Source: Apium graveolens
Lineage: Eukaryota; Streptophyta; Magnoliopsida; Apiales; Apiaceae
Direction: 5' to 3'
DNA length: 64,000 nucleotides
NCBI RefSeq assembly: GCF_009905375.1
Contig: NC_133652.1
Span: forward strand, 124,455,205-124,519,204
Part shown: positions 58,480-64,000 of the stretch, piece by piece
Layout: each line of letters opens with the position of its first letter
Position numbering within the stretch: position 1 is the first letter of the stretch
Notes under the pieces: generated by a model
What the model was told of the DNA's origin: nothing
The model's database searches: none
What the model saw: only the letters and a program-made list of their open reading frames with translations
Position numbers and translations under genes: made by a program

Positions 58480-61067
58480 TCATCTACAATCCCTGTTCAT
58501 GCTGATGCTGAAGTTGTAGAATAGTCCATTCATGAATCTCTTGCTCAATCCACTAGAACTGAAGTTTTAGAAATAAATGCTGATGTTTCTGTTCCTATTC
58601 ATGAAGATCTTGAGCTACATATAAATGTTGAGGCTAAAGTTTCTGAAGCTGTTGGCTCACATACTACTCCTTTAGAAGATATTTTACCAAACTGTGATGC
58701 TGAAGGTGAAGTGGCATAGAGGTTGTAAAAGCCAATTGCTGATGATGATGAAGCTTCTATTTATTCTGAGTCTAAGGATGATATTGATGTATCCAAAATC
58801 AATATTTCTTTGGATCCAGATGAAGACTTGGATGAATTTATTTTTCCTGAAGATATGCCTGAGAAAGAGAGGCAAAAGCTGATAAATGCAAGAGCTGCTG
58901 AAATTTCTAAAGCTTATGAAGATGAAGAATGTAATTCTAAATGGAAGGATTATACTTATCATATCTTTCTTCATAATGCTTCCAAACACTTGCAAAATGT
59001 TGAAACTCAGATTAAAGATCCTTCTTTGCTTGCTCATATTAAAGCTTCAAATCTTATGGTCAATCAATTCACTCTACTCAAGCCAAAGCTCAATCTCAAA
59101 TGGATGCATTGAAAGATGCTTTACACTAAAACAAAATCAGAGTTTGAGCTACAAAGACAATTGAAGCCCATAATTGCCAGACAGGACAAAATTGAGGCTA
59201 ATCAAGTCAAGTTGGAAACAACTCAAGCCAAGATGGGTGGGCAATTGGATGGGGTACAACATTCCCTAGAGCTGATAATCTCTTTCTTACTTGCTGATGA
59301 TGCCAAAAAGAGGAAGATTCTATCCAAATCTAAATGCAAACATCTCAAGTCAAATATTGATGATAAGGATGATGCTCCAGCTAGAGGGAATAAGGGAGGC
59401 AAAAACTCATAGAAGTAAAGATAAAGATCTAATTGGATCTTGTGGTATCTCTAAGACCACTAGCCAATCTAGAAGAGGTGGAGGAAGAGGTGATGTTAGA
59501 GGAAGAGGAAAATAGAAAGTCTTTAAGACTATGCTTACAAAGAAACTGACTACAAATATGGCTACCACTATGGAAAAGCAAACTCTAACAGTCAAAAATG
59601 CTGATGAAGACGAAGCTAGTCTGGAGTTAGAAGCTGGTGCTGAGGCTAGTCAGTTTTTACAAATACTGAAGTATAAAGGTAGAAAAAACACTCTTCACTA
59701 AAAAAATCCAAAACTTCTAGCATTTGATGATGAAGTAGCTAGAAGAGCTTTGAAAGAAAATTTTAAATTACTAAAAGCTGATGTTGTGAACACTGATGTT
59801 GTAAACACTGATGTTGTTCCAATATTTGATGTTTTTTCAGGAATAAAAAGACCAACATGAGGAATTATAATCAATGAGGTCAGCCAAACTTCAGATGCTA
59901 AAAGCCTTGTTATGAGGTCTCAAGCTATTCTTAATGCTGACAGGAGATATAAAGGAAAAGAAAAAGTTGGTGAATCTTCAAAGCTTGAACTAGAATATTT
60001 AAACTCTAATTCAGAAGTCTCAACCCCTGACAAAACTCAAGTTGAAGACATTCCATTAAAAGCTGATGATAATATGAAATTAATCTCTGACATTGCTCAA
60101 GTTATGAAGTTGAAGAAATAAATGTTGAAGCTCAACATGTCTCAACCTATAATACTACCCATATTGAAGACATAACTTCTCAAGAATTAAAAGCTAATCA
60201 TTCAATTTTTAAAGATGACCTAAAATCTGATGAACAAAAGTCCGAATCTAAAGAATTTACAAGGCCTCATAATTCTCAACTTTCAGTAGCTGAAAAGAAG
60301 AAGTTTTTATGGGGCAGCAAGAAACCAGCACCTAAAAGAGACTCATCTAAAGCCATTAACAGAATTTATAGTGGAAATTCAGAAGTAAGATTGACTGGCA
60401 GAAAAGGTAGTTTGGGTGTTCCAAATACTGATACTTATACAAGAAATGCCTTGATTCTCAGATAGCTAGGGAATTTGACAGAAATTGGTGAGAATTTGAA
60501 GCTTGAAGATCTACAAAAAATTATATTTGTTAAGATTGTGCTTGATTTATTTAACACAAATAAACCATAAAAAATGATAGTATATTTTTTTGAGATCAGG
60601 CAAAAGGTTGAATATCACAAGAACATATGCAAGAAAAATCATGGCAAGAGTTGGAATATATTGTGACATTGCTAAAAGTCATTAACTCTACAACTGCCAT
60701 ATAGGTTGCATATTAAAAAAACTTGGTATCTAGAAAGCAGAAAGGAATGCTCATCAAATCCAAGTACATTTCAAAGTACATAAATGAAGATGATCAAACT
60801 GTTAATATGCCTAGAGGAGGAGCTCAAGTAACTACTTTTATTGGAGTAAAAGTTCTCACTTTTAATCCAAATGGTAAGAAGGTTGGATTTCCGGAATTAG
60901 ATGATCTATCACTTAGCAGATCCAAACTTTATGACCTTAGAGCAGCTATTGATCAAAATAATGAATCTACTCAAGAGCTGAAGGATACCAAACAGAGAAT
61001 GGAGCTGTACCTAAATGTAGCTGAGGAAAATATGCTCAAAAAATTCTTTGATGAAGTTGCTGGATAA
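58480..61067 (+). pseudogene. 3' ORF of a copia-like element, copy A
   Basis: Conceptual fragments in changing frames give an acidic N-terminal part (DDIDVSKINISLDPDEDLDE), a helical segment NASKHLQNVETQIKDPSLL, a coiled coil (KIEANQVKLETTQAKMGGQL), a basic KKFLWGSKKPAPKRD box and a C-terminus QRMELYLNVAEENMLKKFFD that ends at TAA 61065-61067. It stands directly before a polypurine tract and an LTR, the place of the extra ORF of Sirevirus-like elements. Many stops and shifts. The function is unknown; I see no membrane segment that would support an envelope role. Confidence 0.5.
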
Positions 61068-61183
61068 AGTCTGAAGACACTGACAGTAATATTGTACATA
61101 TGTAATTATTTCTGTATTTAGATGGTTTTGACATCATTAAATAGAGCTTGTACATATTTTCATAATGCACAAGTTGGGGAGAT

Positions 61184-61685
61184 TATTATATATGATTTGA
61201 TGATATCAGCATTTACCATCAGAGTTTACTATTGGAAGATATCACAGTTTCTCATCTTATCAGTATTTGACAGATCAGAGTTTAATATTAGCATTTTTCA
61301 ATGACTGGATTCCAGGAAGTAATTGATTCTCTCTTAAAGACTTTGATTTGCAGGGATATATCGGTGTATGACTTAACTTATTTGTAGCAATCAATAGTTG
61401 GATATGTATTATGATTCCTTATGCATGTATATCATATCAACTGATTGATTGTGTAACTGTGCAGTATATAAACACAGATTAAGTTAACACTATATACGTC
61501 ATATATTATTTTATCATACAAATAATTTAGGAACTCACAAGGATATTTGTTCATCCTTTGAGAGAGTATTATAATCAGTTTTTATTCAATAATATAAGAA
61601 CTCTTCTTCACTGTTGAGTACTTAATTCAACTTGATTGTTATTACCGTATTCACCCCCCTCTATAGTACACTTAAAGGCCTAACT
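61184..61685 (+). repeat. LTR of the copia-like element (about 502 bp)
   Basis: It follows a purine tract, AAGTTGGGGAGAT, and ends TTAAAGGCCTAACT after the CACCCCCCTCTATAG box usual in copia LTR ends. The first bases are TATTA instead of the canonical TG. The other copy at 63440 also starts TATTAG. The LTR carries ATATCAGCATTT and ATCAGTATTTG motifs. Confidence 0.55.
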
Positions 61686-63294
61686 GAATTGACTACTGTG
61701 ATAACTGTTGAAAAGCAAACTTTGACAGTCATAAATGTTGATGATGATCAAGCTGAAAGGGTAGTGTTAGTTGGTGCTGAAGCAAGTCAATTTATGCAAA
61801 CTCTGAAGGTAAAGGGAAGAAAAACAACTTTATTTTAAAAGGATCCTAAAATTCTAGCTTTTGATTCTGAGGTGAGTAGAAGATTGTTTGAAAGAGAGAA
61901 TCCTGGAGTTGACCAATAACCACGTCAAACTGATAGAAGAAGAATTTGCTCTGCTGCAATCTTAGACAGTAAATAGTGATACCGTTCCTCAAATTGAAGA
62001 TATTTCTATAAGACAGAGAATTCAGAGACCCAAAGAAAAAGGAATAGTTATCAAGGATATCAGTACAACTGAAAATGATGAAAGGCCTAATACTAGGTCT
62101 CAAGATATCTTAATTGCTGATAAGAGTTATAAGGGGAAGGAGAAAGTTGGAGAAAAATCAACAGTTCCAAAATCTCAAATACTGACAGATCCAGTCTATA
62201 TAGTAGGTCAAACTCATGATGATGCTGATGAAGATAGAATCTTTGAAGAAGAAGCCAATGAGGTTCACAATAAAAGAAAAGTCATTCTTGGATATGACTG
62301 GACTGAAAAACTGAAAATTGCTTCAACCACTGACTCTGCATAAGTCGGAAAAGTAAATACTGATGCTCAACCAGTCTCAACCACTGATACAACTCATGTT
62401 AAAGACAGAACTGTTCAAGAAGTAAAAGCTAACCATTCAATTCTTGATGAGGATCCAAACTCTGATAAAGATAAATCTGGTTCAAGAGATTCCACAAATC
62501 CTGATAACTCTCATCTTTCACCAGCTGACAAGAAGAAGTTTTTATGGAGTAGAAAAACACCAGCACCAAAGAGATTTTTCTGAAACTATCAACAAAAACT
62601 ACAGTGGTAATTCTCAGGCAAGAATAACTGATAGAAAAGGTGGCGGGTCTTCCTAATGCCGATACATATCAAGGGAATGCTTTGATTCTCAGAGAATATG
62701 GGAATTTGACAGTAATTGGTGAAAATATGAAGCTTGAAGATCTACACAAGATAATATATGTTCATATTATGCTTGATATATTTGTTACAAACAAGTCGAA
62801 TAAAAAGATCATCTATTTCTTAGATTCAGGTAAGGGGTTGAGGATATCCCAAGAGCAAATGCAAGACAAACCATGACAAGAGATATAATATGTTGCCTTT
62901 TTCCTCAAAATCAACATTTTTACTACTGCTAGATGGTCCGAGTTTTTGAAAGATCTGGTATACAGAAAATAGAGAAAAATGCCGATTAAATTAAGTACAT
63001 TCTAAAGTACATTGTTGAAGATGGCTTATATGATGTTATGCCAAAGGAGGAGCTCAAATAAGTGAATATCTATGAGTTAAAGTTCTTACTTTCAATCCAA
63101 AGGGTAAAAAGGTTGGATTTCTTGAACTAGATGATTTATCTCTAAGCAGGTCCAAACTTCATGACCTTGGAGCAGCTATCTTTTAAAATGATGAATCTAC
63201 TCAAGACCTGAAGGATATAAAGCAGAGAATGAAAATGTTCTTGAATGTAGCTGAAGAAAACCCGCTCAGACAATTCTTCATTGAAGTTGCATGA
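61686..63294 (+). pseudogene. 3' ORF of a copia-like element, copy B
   Basis: It is homologous to copy A from about 59542 onward, at a spacing of 2.1-2.3 kb. Shared parts include TVEKQTLTV-like residues, ADKSYKGKEKVGE (copy A ADRRYKGKEKVGE), the KKKFLWS-like basic box and VAEENPLRQFFIEVA at the end. It starts directly at the LTR, without primer site or gag, so it is a 5'-deleted element or the product of unequal exchange. It carries many stops. Confidence 0.5.
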
Positions 63295-63439
63295 TATGAT
63301 AGAATTAAATACGGAAGATTAAAGTCTGATGCACTGCCTATAAGAGTATACATTTGTAATATTTTTATATTTAGATAGTTTTTGACATCATCAATCAGAA
63401 ACTTATACATATCTATATAATGCACAAGTTGGGGGAGAT

Positions 63440-63701
63440 TATTAGATGTAATTGATGATATCAGTATTTAAACTATCAGAGTTTTCCATAAGTACTTGTG
63501 ATATTAAAGTCTAACAATGGATGACATCATTAGCATTTATCATTAATATTTGTTATCAACATTTGTTCATATGAGCATTTGTCAAGCTGGAAATCAGGAG
63601 ATTTTACAGGAGGATATATTTGCAGAGATACATCGGTGTAGGACTTTACTTATTTATAGCAATTAATAGTTGGATTCGTATTAGGTTTCCTTTTTCATGT
63701 A
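63440..63701 (+). repeat. Beginning of a second copia-like LTR, cut at its right side
   Basis: It follows the purine tract AAGTTGGGGGAGAT and matches the LTR at 61184 through TAGCAATTAATAGTTGGAT, then breaks off where a different LTR-like sequence starts at 63702. Confidence 0.55.
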
Positions 63702-64000
63702 TGTAATAACCCTAATTTTCGGGACTTTGTAAAATATTCAATGAATAGTAACCCTGACGATCGGGGAAAACTTTTTAGCCCACGCTATGTTATGTATGAT
63801 AAATTGAATTTTCGAGTCGATATTGTGATTATACGTACCAAATGAGTGTCTGTAAAAGTCGTTAGTTTTCGAAGAAAACCACCTTGGTAAAATGACCTTA
63901 TCTTACAAACTACTGAGGAATATGAGAATCACGTCACAATCACGAATTTAGAATCCTACAAATTTAAACCCAAGTACAAGGTTACAAAGCATAAAAGAGT
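63702..64000 (+). mobile_element. Start of an LTR-like sequence running out of the window
   Basis: TGTAATAACCCTAATTTTCGGG looks like an LTR 5' end and interrupts the copia LTR. The following 300 bp contain no gene. Its style resembles the LTR that ends at 2849; whether they are one family needs alignment. Confidence 0.35.

Noticed and set aside
63702..64000. Same LTR family as 1-2849, framing the whole window
   Set aside because: The two ends look alike in style, but the overlapping parts needed for comparison are outside the window.

Overview
The window looks like nuclear DNA of a flowering plant, most likely a eudicot with a repeat-rich genome. It is AT-rich, has GT-AG introns, carries a plant-type 40S ribosomal protein gene, and is dominated by plant retrotransposon families (Ty3/gypsy Tat-type and Ty1/copia Sirevirus-like) with CACTA, hAT, Stowaway and Helitron-like elements. 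I cannot name the species. Stop or frameshift counts and all identities were made by eye.

Only two host genes look intact. One is the three-exon gene for 40S ribosomal protein S9 (9746-12066). The other is a small TATA-driven gene for an unrecognised 136-residue protein (14000-14410). Three other host genes are ruined: a FAR1-related gene (2850-4340, minus), a divergent kinase-like gene split by a 14 kb retrotransposon (39111-38773 continuing at 24794-24537, minus), and an ataxin-10 homologue (55709-57275).

Layout. 1-7600: an LTR end that cuts the FAR1-like gene, then the 3' end of a Sirevirus-like element. 8608-9296: a hAT-type element with an 8-bp target duplication. 9.5-14.4 kb: the two host genes. 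14847-24274: Tat element 1 (minus strand; duplication TTATA), old and full of stops. 24795-38772: Tat element 2 (plus strand; duplication TCTTT), younger, with an open 1243-codon pol. 39961-42431: a non-autonomous CACTA element. 43789-47376: a deleted Sirevirus-like element. 47.4-55.2 kb: Helitron-like, Stowaway, tRNA-like and TIR repeats. 55.7-57.3 kb: the ataxin-10 pseudogene. 58.5-64 kb: two diverged copies of the 3' ORF of another copia-like element separated by an LTR.

The strongest unexplained signal is in Tat element 2. The 8-bp palindrome GGCGCGCC occurs exactly 20 times between 33228 and 37271 and four more times in each LTR, but I saw none in the gag-pol interior or elsewhere in the window. 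It lies in coding exons, introns, promoter flank and LTR alike. The Sirevirus-like elements carry a comparable family motif, CGACGGATGAT, in LTRs and in gag, where it forms a perfect hairpin. Both Tat elements also carry an extra multi-exon gene on the strand opposite to pol, and in element 2 this gene has its own TATA box.
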